Source: Burkholderia sp. WP9
GTDB taxonomy: Bacteria; Pseudomonadota; Gammaproteobacteria; Burkholderiales; Burkholderiaceae
DNA length: 64,000 nt
Reading direction: 5' to 3'
Assembly (NCBI RefSeq): GCF_900104795.1
Contig: NZ_FNTG01000004.1
Span: 1-64,000, forward strand
Positions 26,210 to 35,480 of this stretch are shown here, piece after piece. Numbering within the stretch: position 1 is the stretch's first letter; the number at the start of each line of letters is the position of its first letter. Below the pieces are notes generated by a model. That model had not been told where the DNA came from. It saw only the letters and a list, made by a program, of their open reading frames with translations, and did no database searches. Made by a program: the position numbers and the translations under genes.

Positions 26210-27322
26210 ATGGCGTTGCACCGTATTGTTATCGTGGGCGGCGGAGCAGGCGGGCTGGAACTGCTCACGCGCCTTGGGCGCACACTGGGCCGACGCGGTC
26301 AGGCGCAGATCACGCTCGTCGACGCACATCTGACGCACATCTGGAAGCCTCTGCTGCACGAAGTGGCGGCAGGCTCGCTTGATGCGGCTGCAAACGAACT
26401 CAACTACATTGCGCAGGCGAAATGGAATCACTTCGAATTCCAGATCGGAAGGCTGTGCGGGCTCGACCGCGCACAGCGGCTGATCCAGATTTCGGCAACG
26501 TCGGGGGAGGACGGCGCCGAGCTGGTGCCCGCAAGATCGCTTGGTTACGACAGCCTGGTGATCGCGGTGGGGAGGTGGACGAATGATTTCGCTACGCCAG
26601 GCGCAGCGCAGCATTGCATATTCCTCGATACACCCGATCAGGCCCGGCGCTTCCACCGTCGGTTACTCGACCATTACCTGAGTGCGCATGCGCGTCCCAA
26701 TGAGCAGGGCGGGATCAGTGTGGCCATTGTCGGTGCGGGTGCCACCGGCGTGGAGCTGGCGGCGGAGTTGCACAATGCCGCGCACGAGCTTGCCGCTTAC
26801 GGATTGAACGGCAACCGGCCTCAGGACATGCAGATCACGCTGGTGGAGGGCAACCCGAAGGTTCTGCCGGCGCTGCCCGAGCGCATCAGCACGCCGGTGC
26901 AGCAAAGGCTGGAAGAGCTGGGTGTAACCGTACTGCTCTCGGCACGGGTGGTTGAGGTCACCGCCGACGTTCTCAGGACTGCGGATGGCGGCCTGATTCG
27001 CGTCAGCCTCAAGGTATGGGCAGCAGGAATCCGCGCGCCCTCGCTTCTCGGGAAGTTCGACGGTCTTGAGGCAAAGCATATCAACCAGCTTGTGGTCCGC
27101 CCGACTCTCCAGACGACGCTGGACGACAACATATTTGCGCTGGGCGACTGTACGGCCTGTTCCGCTGGCCTGCCGGAGCCGGCATTATTGATGCGCGGCC
27201 CACTGTTGGCGACCTCGAGAAAGCGATACCTTCGTCGACGGCGAACCAGATTGCGGTGCTGCTTGGTCTTGCGGTCAGCTTCTACGCTGTCACACGTGGC
27301 GACTACAGTCCTGAATGCTTAA
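26210..27322 (+). pseudogene. ndh: Type II NADH dehydrogenase, C-terminus lost
   Basis: The first 310 residues are a typical NDH-2 flavoprotein: FAD motif IVIVGGGAGGLEL (residues 6-18), HIWKPLLHEVAAGSLD, NAD motif VAIVGAGATGVELAAEL near residue 175, and the second FAD motif DDNIFALGDCTAC near residue 310. After GDCTAC similarity stops: the missing part should hold about 100 residues including AQAAHQQA and the membrane-binding C-terminus, and the open frame runs on for about 55 unrelated residues to 27322. A deletion around 27155 is likely. Such enzymes oxidise NADH and reduce quinone; this one is probably inactive. Confidence 0.8.
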
Positions 27323-27427
27323 CCTGCTACCAGACGTAGAGTTCTACCAATCAGAATCGCCGTCTTTACGCAAGTCTGGCCGCAAGACTTAAAACTGTCC
27401 TGTTCACGAAAGGGGTGGGTACGGATC

Positions 27428-27880
27428 ATGACGAGTCTGAACGAACTGCGTTTCACGGTTTGCGGCATGCTGGTCCCGGCGGCTGTGAACTTGCGCCGGA
27501 TTAGTGACGCAATACTTAAAGCCTACGGACTGTCGAGTGCAACCGCTGCGCCGCTACTGATGATCGCCCGTCTGGGCGACGGTATCTATCAGGTCACGGT
27601 GGCCGAACATCTCGGGCTCGGCACGTCAGCGCTCGTTCGTACGCTTGACCAGCTGTCCGCCGCGGGACTGGTCGACCGGACGTCTGATAAAGCCGACCAT
27701 CGGGCGAAAGTTCTATCTCTGACCCGCAAGGGTGCCGAGGCGGCTAAGGCCGCGAGGAACGCGCTGGTTGCACTGGAAGCCGACATTTTCATCGGTTGCA
27801 CCCGGGCGGAGCTGGAAGCGGCGATGCGCGTACTGGAGGCGGCTGCTGGAATGGGACGTGGGTCTGGCGAAGCGGGGTGA
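27428..27880 (+). CDS. MarR-family transcriptional regulator
   Basis: A 150-residue winged-helix repressor. The DNA-binding part is clear: YQVTVAEHLGLGTSALVRTL (recognition helix), DQLSAAGLVDRTSDKADHRA and the wing KVLSLTRKGAEAAKAA. It lies seven bases before the FUSC gene and in the same direction, so it heads the efflux operon. MarR regulators of this type respond to phenolic or aromatic acids and usually repress their own operon; no clear operator palindrome was seen at 27322-27427. Confidence 0.9.
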   Translation: MTSLNELRFTVCGMLVPAAVNLRRISDAILKAYGLSSATAAPLLMIARLGDGIYQVTVAEHLGLGTSALVRTLDQLSAAGLVDRTSDKADHRAKVLSLTRKGAEAAKAARNALVALEADIFIGCTRAELEAAMRVLEAAAGMGRGSGEAG

Positions 27881-27886
27881 TGTCAG

Positions 27887-29938
27887 ATGAACTGGCCATC
27901 GGGTCGCGACTGGCTGTTTTCCTTGAAGACCTTCGGTGCTGCGACCGTCGCGCTGTACCTCGCATTCTTCTTTGCGTTGCCTCGCCCGTACTGGGCGATG
28001 TCCAGCGTCTATATCGTCTCGAGTCCGCTGCTGGGGGCGACCCGCTCGAAAGCGCTGTACCGCGCCGCAGGCACTTTACTGGGCGCCGCCGCGGCGGTGG
28101 CGTTCGTGCCGCCATTCGTGCAGACCCCCGTGCTCTTCAGCCTGATCGCGTCTATCTGGACCGGCACACTGCTGTTTCTCGGTATATCCGATCGCACCGC
28201 CCGGGCCTACGTCTTTCTGCTGGCGGGCTACTCGCTGCCGCTGATTGCGCTTCCCACCATCGCGACGCCCGAGCGCATTTTCGATGTGGCGGTCGCACGC
28301 AGCGAAGAAATCCTGCTGGGCATCCTGTGCGCCAGTGTGTTTAGCGGGGCGCTATTTCCGAGCAGGATTGCGCCGGTGCTCGCGGAAAACACCACCGGGT
28401 GGTTCCGGGATGCGGCTGCTGCAGCGCGCGCCTATCTGATGGGTCAGCCCGCCGGCAAAGACGTGTCCGATCGAAGGCAACGGCTGGCCGCAACGGTCAA
28501 CAGCCTCGAGGTGACACTGAGCCAGCTCACCTACGACGACGTCTCACCTGGCGTGCTGGGAAACGCCCGGGCCTTGCGGGGGAGAATGGCCGTGCTGTTG
28601 CCCGTCAGTTCCGCACTGGTCGATCCGATTCTCGCGTTACGTGGCTTGCCGCAAGCGTGGAGTCCAGACCTCGATGCGCTGATCGCGCGGACTGGCGCAT
28701 GGATTGGGACGTGGGAAGACGGACTCTCCGCCGCGACAGCGGACGAACTGCGCCTGGAACTGGTCCGGCTCGAGCCGTCGGTCGATTCGCTTGCGCAATG
28801 GCCCCGGGCATTGCAGTCGGTCATCCTCTGGCGTCTGCGGCAGTTGATCGACTTGTGGCAGGACTGCTGCACGCTGCGACAGACGTGGGCTAATCCTGAT
28901 GCGCCGGCGTGGCAGCCGCGTTTCTTGCACTGGCGCCTGGGCGGTTCAACGCCCTATTTCGATCGCGGCCTCATGGTCTTTCAGGCGGGGTCTGCGGTGG
29001 TCGCCATCTTCTTTGCCTGTGCGCTGTGGATCCTGTCCGGCTGGGAGAATGGGGCGGGGATGGTGTCGATGGTTGCGGTTGCATGCAGTCTCTTTGCTTC
29101 GCTGGATGAGCCTGCGCCGAAGGTCTTCGGCATGTTTGCCTGGACCTCGGTGAGCGTCGTGATTGCCGGTGTCTATCTGTTCGCGATCCTGCCGCTCGTG
29201 CATGATTTCCCGATGCTGATCCTGCTGCTGGCCATCCCGTTTGTCAGCGCCGGCACGTTGATGGCGCAGCCGCGGTTCAATGCGGCAGCCATGACCATTG
29301 CGATCAATGTCGCTTCGTTCGTGAGCCTTCAGGATGCGTACGACGCCAACTTTCTGACCTTCATGAACGGCAATATTGCCGGGCCGATAGGTCTTTTCCT
29401 GGCGTATCAGTGGATGCGTGTGACGCGTCCGTTCGGCGCAGAGATGTCAGTGAGACGCCTGACCGTTTCAGGCTGGTCGGATGTGGCGGCGGCAGCCTCC
29501 CCCGCCGCGGATTTGCACCCTCGGGAACTCGCTTCAAGGATGCTCGACCGGACCATGCAGTTGCAGCCGCGTGTTGCGGCCGCGGAAGACAATCAACGCC
29601 CTTCGGTGGATAGCTTTCGCGAACTGCGAGCCGGCCTCAATGCACTCGATCTGCGCGTGCATCTCGGCCGCATGCGCGCCGACGGCATGCAGCTCGTCGA
29701 GGACGTGCTCGATGGCCTGCACGCCCACTTTGTGAACTGTGTGCAGGCCCGTAGGCGTGTGCCGGTTCCTGAGACCTTGCTGCCCAGGATCGAAGCGGCG
29801 TTTGCCTATGCAGCTTCGCCTGACATCGCCCGTTATTCGCGTGATCCGGTGCATTTCCTGGTCGGTCTGAAACTGTCGCTGTTTCCGGCCCGTTTCGTCT
29901 CCGTAATCGCGGCGGCGCCCGCGTCACGGTCTACCTAG
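27887..29938 (+). CDS. FUSC-family efflux pump, inner-membrane component
   Basis: A 683-residue aromatic-acid or fusaric-acid exporter of the AaeB/FusC type. Two membrane clusters are visible, residues about 15-165 (LPRPYWAMSSVYIVSSPLLG, RARAYVFLLAGYSLPLIAL-like) and about 360-500 (VAIFFACALWILSGWENGAG, ILLLAIPFVSAGTLM), separated and followed by cytoplasmic domains. FRDLR-type sequence (SFRELRAGLNALDLR) near residue 580 is typical. The start ATG lies seven bases after marR. Together with the next three genes it should form a tripartite envelope pump. Confidence 0.9.
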   Translation: MNWPSGRDWLFSLKTFGAATVALYLAFFFALPRPYWAMSSVYIVSSPLLGATRSKALYRAAGTLLGAAAAVAFVPPFVQTPVLFSLIASIWTGTLLFLGISDRTARAYVFLLAGYSLPLIALPTIATPERIFDVAVARSEEILLGILCASVFSGALFPSRIAPVLAENTTGWFRDAAAAARAYLMGQPAGKDVSDRRQRLAATVNSLEVTLSQLTYDDVSPGVLGNARALRGRMAVLLPVSSALVDPILALRGLPQAWSPDLDALIARTGAWIGTWEDGLSAATADELRLELVRLEPSVDSLAQWPRALQSVILWRLRQLIDLWQDCCTLRQTWANPDAPAWQPRFLHWRLGGSTPYFDRGLMVFQAGSAVVAIFFACALWILSGWENGAGMVSMVAVACSLFASLDEPAPKVFGMFAWTSVSVVIAGVYLFAILPLVHDFPMLILLLAIPFVSAGTLMAQPRFNAAAMTIAINVASFVSLQDAYDANFLTFMNGNIAGPIGLFLAYQWMRVTRPFGAEMSVRRLTVSGWSDVAAAASPAADLHPRELASRMLDRTMQLQPRVAAAEDNQRPSVDSFRELRAGLNALDLRVHLGRMRADGMQLVEDVLDGLHAHFVNCVQARRRVPVPETLLPRIEAAFAYAASPDIARYSRDPVHFLVGLKLSLFPARFVSVIAAAPASRST

Positions 29939-29960
29939 CGCCCGGCCTGCGGAGGCGATC

Positions 29961-30170
29961 GTGTTCAAGGATATCGATATCGTCGGTGTATTCGTGTCTG
30001 CGGTGGCAGGATTGATGTTCGTTTCCTGGTGCGTCTTTATCGTGCTGCGCAGGGTGCTTGCCCGAACCGGCTTTTACCGGCTCGTATGGCACCGTTCCCT
30101 GCTCGACCTGGGCCTGTACGTGATGGTGCTTGGCGCGGTGGTATCCGCGTCCCGATGGGTCGGGAAATGA
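29961..30170 (+). CDS. DUF1656 small membrane protein
   Basis: A 69-residue protein with two membrane spans (VGVFVSAVAGLMFVSWCVFI and SLLDLGLYVMVLGAVVSA) and the family's conserved LARTGFYRLVWHRSLLDLGL segment. DUF1656 proteins (AaeX type) are nearly always encoded between the FUSC and HlyD genes of this pump and are presumed accessory subunits. The TGA stop overlaps the hlyD ATG. Confidence 0.9.
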   Translation: MFKDIDIVGVFVSAVAGLMFVSWCVFIVLRRVLARTGFYRLVWHRSLLDLGLYVMVLGAVVSASRWVGK

Positions 30171-31060
30171 GGAAATCCCTGTTCTCCTTCGCGCAGATCC
30201 TGCTGACCGTGATCGTGGTGCTGGTCGCGGCAGCGGTGCTATGGCACGTGGTCAGCTACTATATGTTTTCACCATGGACGCGTGACGGCCGTGTTCGTGC
30301 GGACGTCGTGCAGGTGGCGCCGGACGTGTCGGGGCTGATCACCAGCGTGACCGTTACCGACAATGAGCCTGTCACGCACGGGCAGGTGCTGTTCGTCATT
30401 GATCAGGCGCGCTACGCATTGGCGCTGCAGGAAGCGAAGGCAACTGCCGGGCAACGCGACGCCACCCTCGCCCAGGCGCGGCGTGAATATGGGCGCAACC
30501 GTAACCTTGGCGAACTGGTGGCCCACGAGACGCTCGAAGAAAGTCTGACAAAAATGCAGCAGGCGCAGGCTTCACTCGATGAAGCCCATGTTGCGATCGG
30601 CGTGGCCCAGCTGAACCTGGACCGTACCGTGATCGTCAGTCCGGCGGATGGATATCTGAATGACCGGGCGCCACGCCTGGGTGAATTCGTGACGGCGGGG
30701 CGCCCGGTACTATCGGTGGTCGATACCACGTCGTTTCACGTGGACGGTTATTTTGAGGAAACCAAGCTTCGTCACATCGGACTCGGGCAAAAGGCCACCA
30801 TCGAGCTGATGGGTGAGACCATTGTCCTGCATGGTCACGTGCGCAGCATCGCGGCGGGGATTGAAGACCGCGACCGCGACCAGGGCCGCAATCTGTTGCC
30901 CGATGTGAATCCCGCATTCAGCTGGGTGCGTCTCGCGCAGCGCATTCCGGTCAGCATCGCGCTCGACGACGTGCCGGCCGGCTTTCTGATGATTGCCGGC
31001 CGCACGGCTACCGTCTCGATCGACCAGCCCGACGATCGACCCCATGGCGGCGCACGATGA
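30167..31060 (+). CDS. HlyD-family periplasmic adaptor (AaeA-like)
   Basis: 297 residues. One N-terminal membrane helix (FAQILLTVIVVLVAAAVLW) is followed by a lipoyl/beta-barrel adaptor with TRDGRVRADVVQVAPDVSGL, VLFVIDQARYALALQEAKA, a short helical hairpin (residues about 85-150) and LDRTVIVSPADGYLNDRAPR. It links the FUSC pump to the outer-membrane channel. The ATG at 30167 overlaps the DUF1656 stop (ATGA), which settles the start; the open frame extends further upstream without support. Confidence 0.92.
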   Translation: MRKSLFSFAQILLTVIVVLVAAAVLWHVVSYYMFSPWTRDGRVRADVVQVAPDVSGLITSVTVTDNEPVTHGQVLFVIDQARYALALQEAKATAGQRDATLAQARREYGRNRNLGELVAHETLEESLTKMQQAQASLDEAHVAIGVAQLNLDRTVIVSPADGYLNDRAPRLGEFVTAGRPVLSVVDTTSFHVDGYFEETKLRHIGLGQKATIELMGETIVLHGHVRSIAAGIEDRDRDQGRNLLPDVNPAFSWVRLAQRIPVSIALDDVPAGFLMIAGRTATVSIDQPDDRPHGGAR

Positions 31061-32511
31061 AAAGCCACCACGCACTGTCTGCGTTATGGGTGCTATGCAT
31101 GGCCGCCTGCGCGCCGGTTGGCCCCAATTACCGGCTGCCTGCCGGCGCCGCGGTCAATACGCCGGACGCGCAGGCATCGCTGAGTCGCGCGCATGGCGGT
31201 GAAATCTCCGACGCGCCGGTGCCGGCTGCGTGGTGGCATCTGTATGACGATCCCGTGATGAACGATCTGATCGCTGCGGCGCTGCGTTCGAATACGGATC
31301 TGCGCGTTGCCGCAGCCAATCTCGCGCGCTCGCGGGCGCAGGTAAGCGAAGCGGAGGCAGCGATCGGCTTCGGCGGCAGCGCGTCCGCTTCGGTCCAGCG
31401 CGCGCAGGAATCGGCCCAGGCGTTCCTGCTGACGGAAAAAGTGCCGGTGACGAACATCGGCGATTTTGGGATATCCGTCTCGTACCAGTTCGACCTGTTT
31501 GGCACGTTGCGGCGCGGCATTGAGGCCGCGCGCGCCGAAGACGAAAGCGTCGAGGCGGCCGCGGACGTGGCGCGCATCACGATCGTCGCCGACGTCGCAC
31601 GTGCCTACATAGAAAGCTGTTCGGCTGCGGACGACGCGAACATTGCCCGCCACTCGCTAGCCTTGCAGCAGCAAAGCGCGCAACTGACGGAAAGGTTGCG
31701 GCTCGCGGGCCGGGGCAATCAGCCAGACGTCACGCGCTCACTAACGCAGGTCCAGACGGTGAGCGCGGAGATTCCACGCTTTGAGGCACGCCAGCAGGCA
31801 GCACAATATCGGCTGGCGATGTTATTGGCCATCGCGCCAGAAGCGCTGCCAGCAGCCGTGCGAGTCTGCGGCAGGACACCACGGATTCGCCAGAGTCTGC
31901 CGGTGGGTGACGGCGCGGCCTTGCTGAAACGCCGGCCCGATATACGCGAGGCCGAACGGCGGCTGGCTGCTGCGACGGCGCGTATCGGTGTTGCCACTGG
32001 AGAACTTTATCCTTCGGTCAGCTTCGGCGCATCCGCGGGGCTAACTGGAGCCATCGCCGATATCGGTGCGCCCTCGGCCCAGCGCTGGGGTTTTGGGCCG
32101 CTGATCAGCTGGAATTTTCCGGCCCACGGCGCGCGCCAACGCGTGCAGGAAGCACAGGCGGGCGCCCAGGCGGAGCTCGCCCGCTTCGATGGGGTCGTAC
32201 TGAACGCGCTGCGTGAGACCCGCACGACCCTGTCCACTTACGCCGCAGACCTCAGGCGCCTGCAGGCTCTCGAGGGTGCGCGCACCTCGGCTGCCCGGTC
32301 GGCGGCCGAAACCCATCGGCTTTATATCGCCGGGCGCGATTCGTTCCTGTCGGATCTGGACGCTTCCCGCACGTTGACTTCCGTCGAAGCGCAGGTCGCG
32401 GAGGCTGAAGACGTGGTTGCGCAGGACCAGGTCAACCTTTTTCTGGCTCTCGGGGGCGGATGGAACACCGACACTCAGGCACCCGCGGTGAAAAACGCCG
32501 TCCCGCGTTGA
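31057..32511 (+). CDS. NodT-type outer-membrane efflux lipoprotein
   Basis: A 484-residue TolC-like channel lipoprotein. The signal ends in a lipobox with Cys18 (LCMAAC), then APVGPNYRLP as in the NodT/OprM family. Two repeated coiled-coil domains follow (AAWWHLYDDPVMNDLIAAAL near residue 57; LLKRRPDIREAERRLAAATA near 290; YPSVSFGASAGLTG near 320). It completes the pump across the outer membrane. Its ATG overlaps the hlyD stop, so the operon marR-FUSC-DUF1656-hlyD-nodT is tightly packed. Confidence 0.92.
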   Translation: MKSHHALSALWVLCMAACAPVGPNYRLPAGAAVNTPDAQASLSRAHGGEISDAPVPAAWWHLYDDPVMNDLIAAALRSNTDLRVAAANLARSRAQVSEAEAAIGFGGSASASVQRAQESAQAFLLTEKVPVTNIGDFGISVSYQFDLFGTLRRGIEAARAEDESVEAAADVARITIVADVARAYIESCSAADDANIARHSLALQQQSAQLTERLRLAGRGNQPDVTRSLTQVQTVSAEIPRFEARQQAAQYRLAMLLAIAPEALPAAVRVCGRTPRIRQSLPVGDGAALLKRRPDIREAERRLAAATARIGVATGELYPSVSFGASAGLTGAIADIGAPSAQRWGFGPLISWNFPAHGARQRVQEAQAGAQAELARFDGVVLNALRETRTTLSTYAADLRRLQALEGARTSAARSAAETHRLYIAGRDSFLSDLDASRTLTSVEAQVAEAEDVVAQDQVNLFLALGGGWNTDTQAPAVKNAVPR

Positions 32512-32754
32512 CAGCGTGCCGGGTCGAAGTGATCGCACGAGTCGATCCGGCGTGTCGACGGCCCCGTAGCGTGGACCGGATTTGCCAGGTTGTGAAATTT
32601 GCCACGCACTACTAACCTAGCTGCGGGCGGCAGTGAAACATGTCGTTGCTAACCGGGATGTCGGGCAGCAGGCGCTGGGTTGCATCATGCACCGTGTGGG
32701 CAACCGTTCAATCATTGGGAGCGCGCCGTGAAGAGTTTTCAGTACAGTGTAGTA

Positions 32755-32810
32755 GTTGCAGGTTCTCTCTGGCCGATCGCGAACGCGTTCGGCCAGAGAG
32801 AACCTGCAAC
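32755..32810. repeat. Perfect 22-bp palindromic arms
   Basis: GTTGCAGGTTCTCTCTGGCC plus GA at 32755-32776 is exactly complementary to 32789-32810, around a 12-base loop (TCGCGAACGCGT). No T run follows. It lies 240 bp after nodT and close to an IS6 fragment. It may be a terminator-like hairpin, two facing element ends, or an integration scar. Confidence 0.85.
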
Positions 32811-32892
32811 GCCATCCCTGCCGGCGCATCCTCCCCACATTCCGAGAGTAGGACGAGTAGAGGGCAGCTGTGACAGATACGAGTGCACAAGC

Positions 32893-33003
32893 GGCTCGAA
32901 AGCTGAGCTTGTAACGCAGATACCGGGTCACACACCGCACGATGACTTCGCGGTCAAAGTGGCGACTGCTGAACAGCCTGTCGATGTTTATGAGCTTACG
33001 CAT
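32893..33003 (-). pseudogene. IS6-family transposase N-terminal fragment
   Basis: MRKLINIDRLFSSRHFDREV then IVRCVTRYLRYKLSFR is the start of an IS6-type transposase, which normally continues DLVEMMAERG. Similarity stops after 36 residues. The remaining parts are not nearby. Confidence 0.7.
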
Positions 33004-33011
33004 AGCCTAGC

Positions 33012-33381
33012 TCGCGCTAGTCAAAACCCGAGCTTAACCGACCGGCTTCTCCGATTTGCACCGGAGGCAACTCGGGCTATTCGATTGTCAAAGTGGTAGG
33101 CTGCTGGACGGGAAAGCGGCTTTCGCAAACCTGAATTTGAACTGGTGAGGGACGGCTGCGAGTAGTCCGGCGGTAGCCAACGGTTTACCTCACAACCCGG
33201 AAGCCCGGCGCGCTTTCAGCCGGGCGTCTTCGGTCCAGCTGCGTCAGTAAGCAACCATTACGCTGCGACCGTTGCCGTTAGTCGAGGCGCGTCGGCAAAA
33301 TCCATGGGGCTCTCGCGGTCAGGCGTGGAGAAGGATCCGGCAGCAAAAGCGCTGTGCGCAAGTCGCCTCTCACGGATGCCT
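33012..33381. other. Intergenic region before the second FUSC gene
   Basis: No gene recognised. A GC-rich hairpin (GCCCGGC and GCCGGGC near 33204-33226) lies in it but has no T run on the plus strand. Confidence 0.4.
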
Positions 33382-35472
33382 ATGAACTTTCCCACCCGGC
33401 ACGACTGGCTGTTTTCGCTGAAGACCTTCACTGCAGCGATGATCGCGCTCTATCTTGCGCTTGCGCTTGAGTTGCCGCGTCCGTACTGGGCAATGGCGAC
33501 CGTGTATATCGTCTCCAATCCGTTCCTTGGGGCCACGCGCTCGAAAGCGCTTTATCGGGTCGTCGGCACCGCCGTCGGTGCGGCCGTCGCGATTCTCATC
33601 GTCCCGCCGTTCGTCGAAGCCCCGTATTTCTTCAGCGTGATTGTCGCGCTATGGACCGGAATCCTGCTTTACCTCGCACTTTACGATCGCACCGCGCGCA
33701 GCTATGTCTTCATGCTTGCCGGTTATACGCTGCCGCTCATCGCATTACCGGCAGTAACGAATCCGACCGCCGTTTTCGACATCGCAATCGCACGGACGGA
33801 AGAGATCATTCTGGGCATCCTGTGCGCAAGCGTAGTGGGAGGGGCGATCTTTCCAAACCGTCTCGCGCCGTCCCTCGTTGAGCGCACCGACTCGTGGTTT
33901 CGCGACGCCGCCTTCTACGCAACGGAAATGCTTTCCGGGCGGATTGCGAGCGCAGCCGTCTCGGCCTGTCGGCAACGTCTCGCTTTGAACGTCAACGGTC
34001 TCGAGTTTCTGTTGAGCCAGCTGGCTTACGACCATGCGCCACCCCACATCATCGCGCGCAGTCATGCGTTGAGCGGTCGCATGCAATTGCTGCTGCCCAT
34101 CGTGTCATCGCTTGCCGATCCGCTCATCGCGCTGCTCGGCGACAGGCAGGAGCGACCTGCCGGATTCGAGGCGCTGCTCGCCGACGTCGCCAAATGGTTT
34201 GCCGCTCCGCTGGCTCCCAGAGGCGGGACGCAATACTTCGACCGCGAAGCCGACACGTTGCGTCAGCGCATCGCCCAGCTTCAGCCGCCGGCCGATTCAC
34301 TCGGCACCTGGGAGCGGGCGCTTGAATCGAATCCATTGTGGCGTCTGCGCCAACTCGTCGATGTATGGCAGGACTGCCGCTCATTGCGCGCGAACATCCC
34401 GCACGAAGGCGGCATCTGGAAACCACGTTTTCGTCATTGGCGCTTTGGCGGTTCCGAACGCTATTTCGATCGAGGCATCCTGCTGTTCTCCGCCGGCACG
34501 GCCGCGCTCGCGATCGTCGCCGCGAGCAGCCTGTGGATCGGTTCCGGATGGCACGACGGCGCTAGCGCTGTGTCGCTAGCTGCGATTGCATGCTCGTTGT
34601 TCGCCGCACTCGACGAACCTGCTTCGGGCGTATTCAAGTTCTTCATTGCCGCGTGCGTCAGCCTCGTGGTCGGAGGCTTCTGGCTGTTTGCCGTGTTGCC
34701 GCGCATCAGTGACTTTCCCATGCTGGTGATCGCCTTCGCTGGCCCGTTCATGTTGATCGGCACACAGATCGCGCGCCCGCGCTTCAGCCTGGTGGCCATG
34801 CTCACCGCGTTCAATACTGCCAATTTCATTAGCATTCAAAGCGCTTACGAGGCTGATTTCCTTGTCTTTCTGAACACGAACATGGCAGGCGTTGCTGGCC
34901 TGTTGTTCGCGTTTCTCTGGACACGCGTGACGCGGCCATTCGGCGCCGAGCTGGCTGCGGCGCGGCTCATACGCTCGAGCTGGGAAGATGTAGTGTTCAG
35001 CGCCTCGACAGGGCCAATCGACGATCAGCGCAATCTCACCGCCCGTATGCTCGATCGCCTGATGCAACTGATCCCGAGACTAGCCGCGACCGACGATCGT
35101 TACCATCCGTCCATCGATAGCTTCCGCGACTTGCGCATCGCGTTCAGTGCTCTTGATCTGCGTCGTCTGCGCCCCCGTCTTCGAGGCGATGCACCGGGCG
35201 CCATCAATCGCGTACTGGAAGACGTGCGCCTGCATTTTGAAAGGTGTATCGAGCACCGTGCACGCCGGCCGATTCAGGAAAGTTTGATGTGGTCGCTCGA
35301 TGCCGCCATCAAGCGGGTCACAGAACAGCACGCCGCCAATGCTGCAGCCGGCCCGGCAAGCTCGGAGCGGCTTTTGCGCGATACGGTCAATGCACTCGTT
35401 GCTCTGCGCCTGTCACTCTTTCCGCCATCGATTTCATCTGGATTGCCTCGCGAGGAGAGACCCGCAGAGTAA
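33382..35472 (+). CDS. Second FUSC-family efflux protein (orphan)
   Basis: A 696-residue paralogue of the pump at 27887, similar over its whole length: HDWLFSLKTFTAAMIALYLA, LPRPYWAMATVYIVSNPFLG, ATRSKALYRVVGTAVGAAVA and FRHWRFGGSERYFDRGILLF all have close counterparts there. The ATG at 33382 aligns with the paralogue's start; ATGs at 33376 and a GTG or ATG further upstream would add residues without support. No DUF1656, HlyD or channel gene follows; instead an IS1634 element begins nine bases after the stop, so partner genes may have been displaced. Confidence 0.88.
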   Translation: MNFPTRHDWLFSLKTFTAAMIALYLALALELPRPYWAMATVYIVSNPFLGATRSKALYRVVGTAVGAAVAILIVPPFVEAPYFFSVIVALWTGILLYLALYDRTARSYVFMLAGYTLPLIALPAVTNPTAVFDIAIARTEEIILGILCASVVGGAIFPNRLAPSLVERTDSWFRDAAFYATEMLSGRIASAAVSACRQRLALNVNGLEFLLSQLAYDHAPPHIIARSHALSGRMQLLLPIVSSLADPLIALLGDRQERPAGFEALLADVAKWFAAPLAPRGGTQYFDREADTLRQRIAQLQPPADSLGTWERALESNPLWRLRQLVDVWQDCRSLRANIPHEGGIWKPRFRHWRFGGSERYFDRGILLFSAGTAALAIVAASSLWIGSGWHDGASAVSLAAIACSLFAALDEPASGVFKFFIAACVSLVVGGFWLFAVLPRISDFPMLVIAFAGPFMLIGTQIARPRFSLVAMLTAFNTANFISIQSAYEADFLVFLNTNMAGVAGLLFAFLWTRVTRPFGAELAAARLIRSSWEDVVFSASTGPIDDQRNLTARMLDRLMQLIPRLAATDDRYHPSIDSFRDLRIAFSALDLRRLRPRLRGDAPGAINRVLEDVRLHFERCIEHRARRPIQESLMWSLDAAIKRVTEQHAANAAAGPASSERLLRDTVNALVALRLSLFPPSISSGLPREERPAE

Positions 35473-35480
35473 TGCACCGT

